NCBI GenBank assembly: GCA_025997655.1
Contig: BNUW01000010.1
Span: 1-29,582 of the forward strand
Direction: 5' to 3'
Source of the DNA: Spirochaetia bacterium
GTDB lineage: Bacteria > Spirochaetota > Spirochaetia > Treponematales > Breznakiellaceae
DNA length: 29,582 bases
The number at the start of each line of letters is the position of its first letter. Position 1 is the first letter of the stretch. Of this stretch, positions 7,014 to 14,534 are shown one piece after another. The position numbers and the translations under genes are program-made. The notes beneath the pieces were generated by a model. It did not search any database, was not told the DNA's origin, and saw only the letters and a program-made list of their open reading frames with translations.

Positions 7014-8000
7014 TTATTCCCGCTTCTTTCCCCGTATTATATCTACGGTCATGGCGGCAAGGATGACCGCGCCGATGACTATCGACTGCCAGTAACTCGA
7101 AATGCCCAGCAAAATAAATGCGTTACGCAGGATGCCCATAATAGAAGCGCCGATTAAAGCGCCCCACACATGACCTTCGCCGCCCGACATCGCCACGCCG
7201 CCGATAACCACCGCCGCAATCACATCCATCTCGTAGCCTATGCCCATTGACTGATCCGCAGTACCAAGGTTCCCGGCCACAATGATGCCCACAATTGCGC
7301 AGAGGGTACTGGTGATCACATATGACAGACACTTGAGATTTTTCGAGTTGACGCCGGACAGGATTGCCGCCCGTTCGTTGTTACCAACGGCGTAAAGCCC
7401 CCGCCCCGCTTCGGTATATTTGGCAAATATGCTGAACAGGAAAATCATCAGAAACATAATGATGACCGGGATAGGCACCGGCCCGATACGCCCATAACCC
7501 AGCCAGGACAGTTCCGACTTGAAGGTGATCGGCATTCCGCCGGTGATGAGCAGCATTCCCCCGCCCAGTATCTTCATCGACGCAAGGGTTACGATAAACG
7601 GTACAAGCCCCACCCTCGTTACCAACAGTCCGTTAAAAAAACCAATGCCAGCGCCGACTCCCAGCGTAATAAAACCGACCACAAACCAGGGCAATGCGGT
7701 ATGCAGGCTGAACCACGCAAACACACAGGCGCAAAAACCCACCGCATAGCCAACCGACAAATCAATACCGCCGGAAATCATGATGAGCGCCATGCCCGCC
7801 GTGATGATGCCGTAGCGCGAAATCTGGATCAGCACGTTCATTATGTTGTTCATACGCAGGAAGTAGGGGCTTGCGAAACACATAATGGTAAACATTGCTA
7901 CCAGGGCAATGAACACACTGAACTCCGACAAGCCCATAAGCCGCTTAACGGCGCCGATCCTGCGCTGCCCGTCTATTAAAACAGTGTTATCCGCCGACAA
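7014..8000 (-). CDS. Sugar-type ABC transporter permease (RbsC family)
   Basis: This 328-residue, very hydrophobic protein has about 8-10 predicted membrane helices and the family region GGIDLSVGYAVGFCACVFAW. A later conserved stretch is AAVVIGGVAMSGGEGHVWG, with the EAA-like loop that contacts the ATPase. The start is a TTG at 8000 with AGGAGG seven bases upstream. It begins 11 bases after the methyltransferase-like gene and is followed 63 bases later by the binding-protein gene, so all four genes are probably one transcript. The protein presumably works as a homodimer. Confidence 0.92.
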   Translation of the reverse strand: MSADNTVLIDGQRRIGAVKRLMGLSEFSVFIALVAMFTIMCFASPYFLRMNNIMNVLIQISRYGIITAGMALIMISGGIDLSVGYAVGFCACVFAWFSLHTALPWFVVGFITLGVGAGIGFFNGLLVTRVGLVPFIVTLASMKILGGGMLLITGGMPITFKSELSWLGYGRIGPVPIPVIIMFLMIFLFSIFAKYTEAGRGLYAVGNNERAAILSGVNSKNLKCLSYVITSTLCAIVGIIVAGNLGTADQSMGIGYEMDVIAAVVIGGVAMSGGEGHVWGALIGASIMGILRNAFILLGISSYWQSIVIGAVILAAMTVDIIRGKKRE

Positions 8001-8011
8001 GGCCCGGCCTC

Positions 8012-9295
8012 CTAAAATCCCAGCTTTTTATTGTAATCCTTAACCGCGTTAAAAACCGCAAGGATGTTCGCCACCGGAGTCGGCCCCTGAATATTATGGA
8101 TAGTGTTAAACACAAAACCGCCGCCGGGGGCAAAAATAGAAAGCCGTTCGGTAACCTGGGCATAGACCTCTTCCGGTGTTCCAAAGGGCAAAACTTTTTG
8201 GGTATCCACCCCGCCGCCCCAGAAAGTAAATTTATCACCCCATTTTTCTTTCAGCATCCGGGGATCCATTCCCGCAGCGGAACACTGCACCGGATTAAGA
8301 ACATCAATTCCCGTTTCATAAAAATCAGGCAAAAAGTCTACTATTGATCCGCAGGTATGGAAAAAAGTTTTCCAAGCCGTGTTTTGATGTATCCAGTCGT
8401 TTATCTGTTTGTAATAGGGCTGGTAAAAGGTGCGGAACGACTCCGGCGACATCATCGGTCCCCGCTGGGTGCCGAAATCGGTGCCGGAAATCTGCATAAC
8501 CTGGATCTTGTCGCCGCAGGCCTGTTTAAAAAGCTTCGCGTTTTCAAGGCCCACCTCGGTCTGCAAACCGAATATCTGATGGACATACCCGGGGCTGGTT
8601 TGGTGAACACAGATCCAGTCCTGCAGGTCGCGCATTCCCTTGGGATAGGGAATATGAGGCCCGGGGAAATACGCAAAATCCCCCAGGCCCGCCAGCGCGC
8701 CGCCCCCAATCAATCCCAGATCGGTATTATTGTACAGATCGTTGCAATGATTCTCAATCGTGCGCAACTGCTCATCGGTATAGACCTTATAGTCCTCCGC
8801 AAAATCCTCACGGCCGTCAAAATTATCCTCATCAAATTCTTTGTAGGTGCGGAAACAGTTGTCAAAATAAAAGCCCTTCGGGGGCAGCCTTCCGGCGGGA
8901 GGCGCATTCCGATCTCCCTGGGGGTGTATGTAGGTATACCCGGTCTTTTCATCAATACTGGTAACAAAGTTATCCCCCACCAGCACATCCAGCCCGGAGG
9001 GCAGCTTCCAGGGTTTCCAGTTCTTATTCTGATAGCCGAATATCGTAAAATCGTTGGTAACCTCGGCGACACAGAGGCCAAGCGCCTCCCGGAGATCCTC
9101 CTCCACAATTCCTAAAAGCTGCAAGGGTTCATAAATCTTAACCGGGCGCTTCTCCAGCCCCAGGGCATCCCTCAGCGCCGCAAGGGCATTCGCGTTGATT
9201 CCGGTAATGCTGGTGGAGCCCATGTCAAGCACCACCTTTCCCGGATCCCGGTGGTGTAAGGTATTGTCAAGCCGTTTCCGTGGTGTATCCGACAT
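8012..9295 (-). CDS. UroD-family / MtaA-like methyltransferase homologue
   Basis: The protein has about 427 residues, longer than true uroporphyrinogen decarboxylase (about 350). It belongs to the UroD/MtaA superfamily of barrel enzymes. An HTCG motif at about 314-317 matches the zinc-binding HxC of cobalamin-dependent methyltransferases such as MtaA and MtbA. The distal cysteine of MtaA appears to be replaced by the stretch IHNIQGPTP at about 400-408, common in this subgroup. The pyrrole-binding features of HemE are not evident, so haem synthesis is unlikely. No corrinoid protein lies nearby. It is first in the importer operon, which suggests it processes the imported compound. Two adjacent ATGs (9298, 9295) follow GGAGG; the second has better spacing. 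Confidence 0.82.
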   Translation of the reverse strand: MSDTPRKRLDNTLHHRDPGKVVLDMGSTSITGINANALAALRDALGLEKRPVKIYEPLQLLGIVEEDLREALGLCVAEVTNDFTIFGYQNKNWKPWKLPSGLDVLVGDNFVTSIDEKTGYTYIHPQGDRNAPPAGRLPPKGFYFDNCFRTYKEFDEDNFDGREDFAEDYKVYTDEQLRTIENHCNDLYNNTDLGLIGGGALAGLGDFAYFPGPHIPYPKGMRDLQDWICVHQTSPGYVHQIFGLQTEVGLENAKLFKQACGDKIQVMQISGTDFGTQRGPMMSPESFRTFYQPYYKQINDWIHQNTAWKTFFHTCGSIVDFLPDFYETGIDVLNPVQCSAAGMDPRMLKEKWGDKFTFWGGGVDTQKVLPFGTPEEVYAQVTERLSIFAPGGGFVFNTIHNIQGPTPVANILAVFNAVKDYNKKLGF

Positions 9296-9333
9296 CATTC
9301 CTCCCTGTTGTATCTGGCTGTTCTCTAAAATAA

Positions 9334-9345
9334 GTGCCCGGGCAC
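9334..9345. promoter_or_regulatory. CG-centred palindrome, probable LacI-family operator
   Basis: GTGCCCGGGCAC is a perfect 12-bp palindrome with CpG at its centre, the usual core of LacI-family operators. It lies 36 bases upstream of the methyltransferase-like gene, within the divergent gap to the LacI-type regulator. Confidence 0.55.
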
Positions 9346-9429
9346 ATATTTGACCCTAAATCAGTATGAGGGGTGAAATTTGGTTTTGTCAAGTAAAATA
9401 TTCAAAAAATGGAGGCAATCTCTATTGTT

Positions 9430-9447
9430 TCGATAATATTTTATCGA
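9430..9447. promoter_or_regulatory. Inverted repeat upstream of the LacI-type gene
   Basis: TCGATAA (9430-9436), TATT, TTATCGA (9441-9447) form a perfect AT-rich dyad 45 bases before the regulator start. It could be a second operator for autoregulation. It lacks the central CG typical of the family, so confidence is low. Confidence 0.35.
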
Positions 9448-9491
9448 TTAGATCTATTGAAAAGATACGCCACATTATGGTAGTCTTTTTT

Positions 9492-10559
9492 ATGGCAACA
9501 ATACGTGAAATAGCGGAACTTGCGGAGGTTTCCAGGGGAACCGTCGACAGGGTGCTCAACAACCGGGGATATGTAAAGCCGGATACCAAAAAAAAGATAC
9601 AAGCCCTTTTGCAGGAGTTACATTACCAGCCGAACCGGAATGCCAGGGCGCTTTCGATACAGAAGAAAAATTTTACGATAGCGTATATTTACCGCGCCAC
9701 AGAAATCAATGTCTTTTTTGATGATGTCATAACCGGATTAAAGGCCAAGGTCGCCGAGTTAAGCGAGCACCGGATAAGCCTGCTGGTAAAACGGATTAAG
9801 CCTGACGACACTCCGGCCTTCATACGGACAATGAACAAAATGCAGAAAGCCGGGATCGACGGATTCATCATTACCGCTTTTAATAATGAAAAAATACGGA
9901 AAAAAACAAATGAGTTAGTGGATCAGGGATTCCCGGTCATTGCCTGTAATGTGGATCTCGCCGGGACACAACGGTTGGCCTTTGTGGGGTGCAATTTATA
10001 CAGAAGCGGATACATCGCCGGGGGACTGCTCAGTATTACTGTTGGAGGACGCGCGAATATCGGTATTGTTACCTCCGGTACTCCGGAACTTGTTGACCGG
10101 ATCAGAGGTTTTACCGATGCGATACATACCAATCATCCTGATATCCATATCAAGGAAATAGTTACAACCGAAGAGGACAATAGTAAAACTTTGAGCGGTA
10201 CAAAGGCGATGATGAAAAAAAATCCCGGGATCAGGATGATTTTTTCCGAAACCGTAGCGGTTCACGGCGTCTGCCGCGCCCTTAAAGATTTGGGGGTAGA
10301 TAAGAAGGTTAAGGTTATCTGTTTTGACGATATGCCTAGTATCCGGCAGTTGATGCTGGAAGGTTATGTCAGCGCCATCGTATTTCAGAATCCCTTTTGG
10401 CAAGGGTACCGTTCATTTGAACTGCTCTGGGACTATCTCTTAAACCGCCGGGCGCCGGAACATGAATTCAATTACAGTATCACGGAAATCCGTATCCGTG
10501 AATCAATTATTGAAGATGCCAAGGAAGTTCACCCCGCCAAATTCACCGTCCCAACATAG
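9492..10559 (+). CDS. LacI-family transcriptional regulator
   Basis: The protein has 355 residues from ATG 9492. The helix-turn-helix and hinge are at the very N-terminus: MATIREIAELAEVSRGTVDR, then VLNNRGYVKPDTKKKI. From about 60 on there is a sugar-binding-protein-like effector domain (FTIAYIYRATEINVFFDDV; IFSETVAVHGVCRALKDLG; KVICFDDMP). It is divergent from the importer operon, so it most likely represses or activates that operon in response to the imported compound. An in-frame ATG at 9477 would add five residues. Neither start has a clear ribosome-binding site. The 9492 start gives the standard family N-terminus. Confidence 0.92.
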   Translation: MATIREIAELAEVSRGTVDRVLNNRGYVKPDTKKKIQALLQELHYQPNRNARALSIQKKNFTIAYIYRATEINVFFDDVITGLKAKVAELSEHRISLLVKRIKPDDTPAFIRTMNKMQKAGIDGFIITAFNNEKIRKKTNELVDQGFPVIACNVDLAGTQRLAFVGCNLYRSGYIAGGLLSITVGGRANIGIVTSGTPELVDRIRGFTDAIHTNHPDIHIKEIVTTEEDNSKTLSGTKAMMKKNPGIRMIFSETVAVHGVCRALKDLGVDKKVKVICFDDMPSIRQLMLEGYVSAIVFQNPFWQGYRSFELLWDYLLNRRAPEHEFNYSITEIRIRESIIEDAKEVHPAKFTVPT

Positions 10560-10740
10560 TGATACTTTTTATGCGCCGGGACACCCGCAGTTTCCCTTCG
10601 GCCATTTCCGCCTTGGCCTTATTCATGCCGACCCAGCAGGCCCCTATGCCTTGGGAAGAAAGCCAGTGGTTCATCTGCTGCAAGCGGAACGCCGCATTGA
10701 TGCTTGAATCTGCGTCATTTTTTGCGTAATTGGTTTTTTT
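10543..10740 (-). pseudogene. Nitroreductase-like gene fragment
   Basis: The minus-strand frame is open for about 65 codons with no good start. It contains FRLQQMNHWLSSQGIGACWV followed by GMNKAKAEMAEGKL. That resembles the C-terminal part of small nitroreductase-like flavoproteins, where a helix ending in a G-(I/L)-G-(S/A)-C-W motif contacts FMN. The N-terminal half is missing and the fragment runs a few codons into the 3' end of the LacI-type gene. It is a relic. The similarity call is from memory of the motif only. Confidence 0.45.
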
Positions 10741-10745
10741 TTACT

Positions 10746-10774
10746 TTGACACAAAGCTCGTTTTTTGGTACAAT
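10746..10774 (+). promoter_or_regulatory. Consensus sigma-70 promoter for the dehydrogenase/malic enzyme operon
   Basis: TTGACA (10746-10751), a 17-base spacer and TACAAT (10769-10774). Transcription would start near 10781, about 250 bases upstream of the dehydrogenase start codon, so the glpP fragment would form the leader of the message. Confidence 0.7.
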
Positions 10775-10784
10775 TATGCATATT

Positions 10785-11000
10785 ATGGAATCTATATTGA
10801 TAAAAAAAAGACATACCGTAAATTTGGATGAATTCTACAAGGCGCTTCAGCAAACTTCGGTAGTAATAGCCGTAAAATCCCAGAAAACCTTGGAAAGACA
10901 GCTTGAAAACACCGGCCCGGTTGTTATGGTCCTTTATGGCAATATCCTCACCATTCCGGATATCGTGGCTAAAATCAAAAATGCGGGGAAAATCGCCCTG
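10785..11000 (+). pseudogene. glpP: GlpP-like antiterminator, N-terminal fragment
   Basis: From ATG 10785 about 72 codons resemble the start of GlpP, the glycerol-3-phosphate-responsive antiterminator: SVVIAVKSQKTLERQLE, then VVMVLYGNILTIPDIVAK and NAGKIAL. Full GlpP is about 180 residues. Here the expected barrel strand after GKIAL is replaced by unrelated sequence, and the frame runs on to 11159 over the dehydrogenase gene. It sits immediately behind the promoter, so it is probably transcribed. It may still be translated as a leader peptide, but it cannot form the barrel. There is no glp gene nearby. Confidence 0.65.
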
Positions 11001-11031
11001 GCACTCTTTTTTTCTTTATATAGGGGGTTAT

Positions 11032-12141
11032 ATGGCGCAGAATATCGTGTACGAAAGTTTTGCCAAAATGGAGGCTTTTATGAAGGATGTCTTCGTAAAA
11101 GTCGGGGTGCCGGAAGCAGATGCGGCTGTTTGTGCCGAAGTGCTGATCGAGTCCGATAAACGGGGTATTGATTCCCACGGGGTAGGCAGGTTCAAACCGA
11201 TATACATTGATCGGATCAAAGACGGTATCCAATTTCCGGTTACCAATTTTGAGGTTGTCAAGGATGGTCTTGCTACAGCGGTGGTGGACGGTCATGACGG
11301 CATGGGCCAGGTGATTGGCAAAAAGGCCATGCAGATGGCCATTGATAAGGCGAAAAAATATGGCATGGGTATGGTGGCGGTGCGGAACTCCACCCATTAC
11401 GGCATCGCCGGCTATTACGCCACCATGGCGGCCAAGGCCGGCATGGTGGGTATTACCGGTACCAATGCCCGGCCTTCCATCGCCCCCACCTTCGGCATTG
11501 AAAACATGCTGGGGACCAATCCCTTAACGGTGGGCATGCCCTCGGACGAGGAATTTCCCTTTGTCCTTGATTGCGCCACCTCGGTTTCCCAAAGAGGCAA
11601 AATTGAGCACTACGAGCGGATCGGTAAAACGATGCCTAAAGGCTGGGTCATTGATAACACGGGTAACAGCGAGACCGATCCTTCCATCGCCCTGACGGGT
11701 CTGACCAAGGGTACCGCCGCCCTGGCGCCTTTGGGCGGGATCGGCGACGAAACCGCCGGGTACAAGGGCTATGGGTATGCCACGGTGGTAGAGATACTGT
11801 CCGCCGCCCTGCAGCAGGGAAATTTTTTGAAGGCATTAAATGGTATAGACGCAAGCGGAAAGAAGGTTTCCTTCCATTTAGGACATTTTTTCATCGCCAT
11901 AGACATCAGCGCATTTGTGGAGCTTGATCAATTCAAGAAGACCACCGGTGATATTTTACGGGAACTGCGCGCTTCGAAAAAAATGCCCGGCCAGGACCGG
12001 ATCTACACGGCGGGTGAAAAAGAATATCTGGCGTGGCTGGACCGGAAGGATAGGGGTGTGCCCTTAAACGAAAGCCTCAAGAAAACCATAAAACAACTGA
12101 AGGAAGAATACAAGCTTGACTCGTATTCATTCAGTTTCTGA
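11032..12141 (+). CDS. Malate/L-lactate dehydrogenase family (Ldh_2 type)
   Basis: The protein has 369 residues and belongs to the type-2 malate/L-lactate (YiaK/ComC-like) NAD(P)-dependent dehydrogenases, which oxidise 2-hydroxy acids. They are unrelated to classical LDH/MDH. Family landmarks are RGIDSHGVGRF at about 44-54, the catalytic-histidine stretch NSTHYGIAGYY at about 119-129, NPLTVGMPS and DCATSVSQRGKI. The start is ATG 11032 after GGGGG. The upstream in-frame extension reads through the glpP relic in another frame and is rejected. It lies 21 bases before malic enzyme in one operon, which points to malate or lactate feeding into pyruvate. The exact substrate is not readable. Confidence 0.88.
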   Translation: MAQNIVYESFAKMEAFMKDVFVKVGVPEADAAVCAEVLIESDKRGIDSHGVGRFKPIYIDRIKDGIQFPVTNFEVVKDGLATAVVDGHDGMGQVIGKKAMQMAIDKAKKYGMGMVAVRNSTHYGIAGYYATMAAKAGMVGITGTNARPSIAPTFGIENMLGTNPLTVGMPSDEEFPFVLDCATSVSQRGKIEHYERIGKTMPKGWVIDNTGNSETDPSIALTGLTKGTAALAPLGGIGDETAGYKGYGYATVVEILSAALQQGNFLKALNGIDASGKKVSFHLGHFFIAIDISAFVELDQFKKTTGDILRELRASKKMPGQDRIYTAGEKEYLAWLDRKDRGVPLNESLKKTIKQLKEEYKLDSYSFSF

Positions 12142-12162
12142 AAAAATACCAAGGAGAGAAAA

Positions 12163-13623
12163 ATGAAAATCGATCCCGCATTAAAAAATCTGGACAAGCT
12201 GTTTCCCGCAGATTTTACGGAGGACCAGAAAGCCCAGGCTCAAACTCTGTTTCTAAAAAACCTGTCCCTGGAGGCGCACCACTTCTACGGCGGGAAGATG
12301 CAGACCGTGTCCAAATGCGGGATTGCCGGCCTTAACTGGTTCAATGTCTGGTACACCCCCGGTGTATCAAAAATCTCTACCACCATCAGGGATGACAACG
12401 ACGCATCCTTCTCCCTCTCCAACCGGGGAAACCTGGTGGCGGTGGTTTCCGATTCAACCCGTGTCCTGGGGGACGGCGACTGCACTCCCCCCGGCGGCCT
12501 GGGGGTCATGGAAGGCAAGGCCATGATCATGAAGTACCTGGGCGGGGTTGACGCCACCGCCCTCTGCGTGGATTCCCGCGGCCCCGACGGAAAAAATGAT
12601 CCGGATAAGCTTATCAGTTTTGTAAAGATGGCGCAGCATTCCTTCGGGGCGATAAACCTGGAAGACATCAGCCAGCCGAACTGTTTCCGGGTATTGGACG
12701 AGCTGCGGGATGCCTGTGACATTCCGGTATGGCACGACGATGCCCAGGGGACCGCCTGCATTACCCTGGCGGCACTGCTCAACGCACTAAAACTGGCGGG
12801 GAAAACCCTGTCCGATGCAAAGATAGTGTTACTGGGCGCGGGGGCGGCGAACACCACCATAGCCCGGCTCATCATGGCCGACGGGGGCGATCCGGCGAAG
12901 ATGATCGTCTTTGATTCCACCGGATCACTGCATCCGGGACGGGAGGATATCAAAAATGACAAGCGGAACTACCGGAAATGGGAGATCTGCGAAAAGACCA
13001 ATGTCGGCAGAGCTGCAAACGAGGCCGAGGCGTTAAGAGGGGCAGATGTGCTCATCGCCCTGTCAAAGCCCGGACCGGACACGGTGAAGCGGGAGTGGAT
13101 TAGCTCCATGGCGGCTAAGTCAATCGTGTTTATCTGCGCCAACCCGGTGCCGGAGATCTGGCCCTACGCGGCCAAGGAAGCGGGGGCTTATATTGTGGCC
13201 ACCGGGCGGGGAGATTTCCCCAACCAGGTGAACAACTCGGTTTGTTTCCCCGGCATTCTCAAGGGCGCACTGTTGGTGCGGGCAAAGAAGATCACCGACG
13301 GCATGGCGATCCGTTGCGCCCACTCCATCGCAGACTTTTCGGAAAAGCGGGGTATTGCCCCGGACAACATCATCGCTACGATGGAAGAAACCGAAGTGTA
13401 TGCGGTGGAAGCGGCGGATGTGGCCCGGCAGGCTATCAAGGAAGGGGTCGCACGGGTAAAGCTGTCCTGGGAGGAAGTCTACAACCAGGCTAAGGCGGAC
13501 ATTGCCGCCGCACAGTCACTGGTGGATGACATGAGGAAGATGGGGCATATCAAAGACCCCCCAACGGAACTACTGGACGCGGCTTTAGCCGATGCTATAG
13601 CATCAGTAAGAGGAGGATACTAA
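12163..13623 (+). CDS. NAD(P)-dependent malic enzyme
   Basis: The protein has 486 residues in the bacterial malic enzyme family, which decarboxylates malate to pyruvate. Visible sites are the catalytic tyrosine in WYTPGV (about 63-68), the lysine region EGKAMIMKYL (about 117-126), metal-binding INLEDI near 165-170, HDDAQGTA (about 191-198), the nucleotide loop LLGAGAANT (about 223-231), and FPNQVNN. It lacks the C-terminal phosphotransacetylase domain of MaeB proteins. The start follows AAGGAGAG by about six bases. The stop overlaps the ATG of the next gene (TAATG). With the preceding dehydrogenase it would interconvert malate, pyruvate and probably lactate. NAD versus NADP preference is unclear. 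Confidence 0.93.
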   Translation: MKIDPALKNLDKLFPADFTEDQKAQAQTLFLKNLSLEAHHFYGGKMQTVSKCGIAGLNWFNVWYTPGVSKISTTIRDDNDASFSLSNRGNLVAVVSDSTRVLGDGDCTPPGGLGVMEGKAMIMKYLGGVDATALCVDSRGPDGKNDPDKLISFVKMAQHSFGAINLEDISQPNCFRVLDELRDACDIPVWHDDAQGTACITLAALLNALKLAGKTLSDAKIVLLGAGAANTTIARLIMADGGDPAKMIVFDSTGSLHPGREDIKNDKRNYRKWEICEKTNVGRAANEAEALRGADVLIALSKPGPDTVKREWISSMAAKSIVFICANPVPEIWPYAAKEAGAYIVATGRGDFPNQVNNSVCFPGILKGALLVRAKKITDGMAIRCAHSIADFSEKRGIAPDNIIATMEETEVYAVEAADVARQAIKEGVARVKLSWEEVYNQAKADIAAAQSLVDDMRKMGHIKDPPTELLDAALADAIASVRGGY

Positions 13624-13784
13624 TGAACAAGTTACCTGAAAATTGCCTGTGCAAGAAATGTAAACATGGATTGGGCTGCATGATATTCGGTCAGAAACAG
13701 GTAAAGAAATTAATGGAAGAGAATAAATGTAAGTGTGTTGACTGTAGTTTATTCAAAGCGGGTACTTGCCCGCTAATGAGCTAA
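13623..13784 (+). CDS. Cysteine-rich microprotein, 53 aa, coupled to malic enzyme
   Basis: The ATG overlaps the malic enzyme stop by one base (TAATG), and AGAGGAGG lies eight bases upstream, so this is almost certainly translated by coupling. Eight of 53 residues are cysteines, arranged as two similar halves: C8-x-C10-x2-C13-x5-C19 and C36-x-C38-x2-C41-x7-C49, joined by a basic helix-like linker (GQKQVKKLMEENK). The pattern suggests two metal sites, either zinc knuckles or iron-sulphur clusters. There is no signal peptide. I do not recognise the family; it faintly recalls CxCxxC proteins of unknown function in anaerobes. A redox or metal-binding partner role for the enzymes upstream is only inferred from the coupling. 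Confidence 0.75.
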   Translation: MNKLPENCLCKKCKHGLGCMIFGQKQVKKLMEENKCKCVDCSLFKAGTCPLMS

Positions 13785-13792
13785 TACCATAA

Positions 13793-13907
13793 AAATCGAC
13801 ATCCCTGGAGTTTCCCGATGAAAACCTCCTGGCCGTGGCGGAACCGAATGACTTTACGGTCACCGGTGCACACCGGCAGCCCACAGAGGAAAAGTACCGG
13901 CACTCTT
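13793..13907 (+). pseudogene. larA: Lactate racemase LarA-like N-terminal remnant
   Basis: A short open stretch reads SLEFPDENLLAVAEPNDF. That strongly recalls the N-terminus of the LarA/DUF2088 family, where a beta-hairpin ending in PDENL precedes the nickel-pincer racemase domain. There is no start codon with a ribosome-binding site, and the frame dissolves after about 37 codons. The relic sits just downstream of a dehydrogenase/malic enzyme operon, where a lactate racemase would fit. It fills most of the gap before the HD-domain gene. Confidence 0.45.
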
Positions 13908-13940
13908 TTCCTTTCCCCCTTTTTTCGCTAAACTACCCCC

Positions 13941-14534
13941 ATGGTAGACACAAACACAATAACCCGGGACCAGGCCTGGGAACTGTTCAAGACGTATAAC
14001 AAGGACCCCTTCCATATCCAGCATGCCCTTACCGTGGAGGGGGTGATGCGATGGTACGCCCGTGACTTGGGCTATGGCGCGGAGGAAGATTTCTGGGGTA
14101 TCGTGGGTTTGCTCCACGATATTGACTTTGAGGAATTCCCCAACGAGCATTGTATCAAGGCGCCGGAACTGCTGCGGAAGGGCGGCGTTGGCGAGGATAT
14201 TATCCATGCGGTATGCAGCCACGGCTATGAACTAACCGTGGGCATAAAGCCCGAGCATGAGATGGAGAAGGCGCTCTACGCTGCCGATGAACTAACCGGG
14301 CTTATCTGGGCGGCGGCGATTATCCGGCCATCCAAGAGCGTGCAGGATATGGAAGTAAAGTCGGTTAAGAAGAAGTATAAGACCCCGGCCTTTGCCGCAG
14401 GCTGTTCCCGTCCGGTTATCGAAAAGGGGGCCGCCATGTTGGGCTGGGAGTTGGATACGCTAATCGAAAAAACCATCCTGGCCATGCGCTCCTGCGAAAG
14501 CGACATCAACGCCTTTATGGCGGCTCATGGGTAA
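13941..14534 (+). CDS. HD-domain phosphohydrolase-like protein
   Basis: The protein has 197 residues of the HD superfamily of metal-dependent phosphohydrolases. Metal ligands are the early histidine in FHIQHALTVEG (about 24-34), the HD pair in VGLLHDIDFEEF (about 55-66), and the later AADELTGL (about 113-120). The length and the PFHIQHAL opening fit the small single-domain group often annotated as HDIG proteins. The substrate is unknown. The start ATG has no ribosome-binding site (CTACCCCCATG), probably because its upstream region is now the larA relic. Its last eight bases overlap the start of mnmA, so the two are translationally linked. Confidence 0.85.
   Translation: MVDTNTITRDQAWELFKTYNKDPFHIQHALTVEGVMRWYARDLGYGAEEDFWGIVGLLHDIDFEEFPNEHCIKAPELLRKGGVGEDIIHAVCSHGYELTVGIKPEHEMEKALYAADELTGLIWAAAIIRPSKSVQDMEVKSVKKKYKTPAFAAGCSRPVIEKGAAMLGWELDTLIEKTILAMRSCESDINAFMAAHG

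Noticed and set aside
10903..11031. In-frame 5' extension of the dehydrogenase gene
   Set aside because: It overlaps the glpP relic in another frame and lacks family similarity; ATG 11032 has the GGGGG ribosome-binding site and the normal N-terminus.
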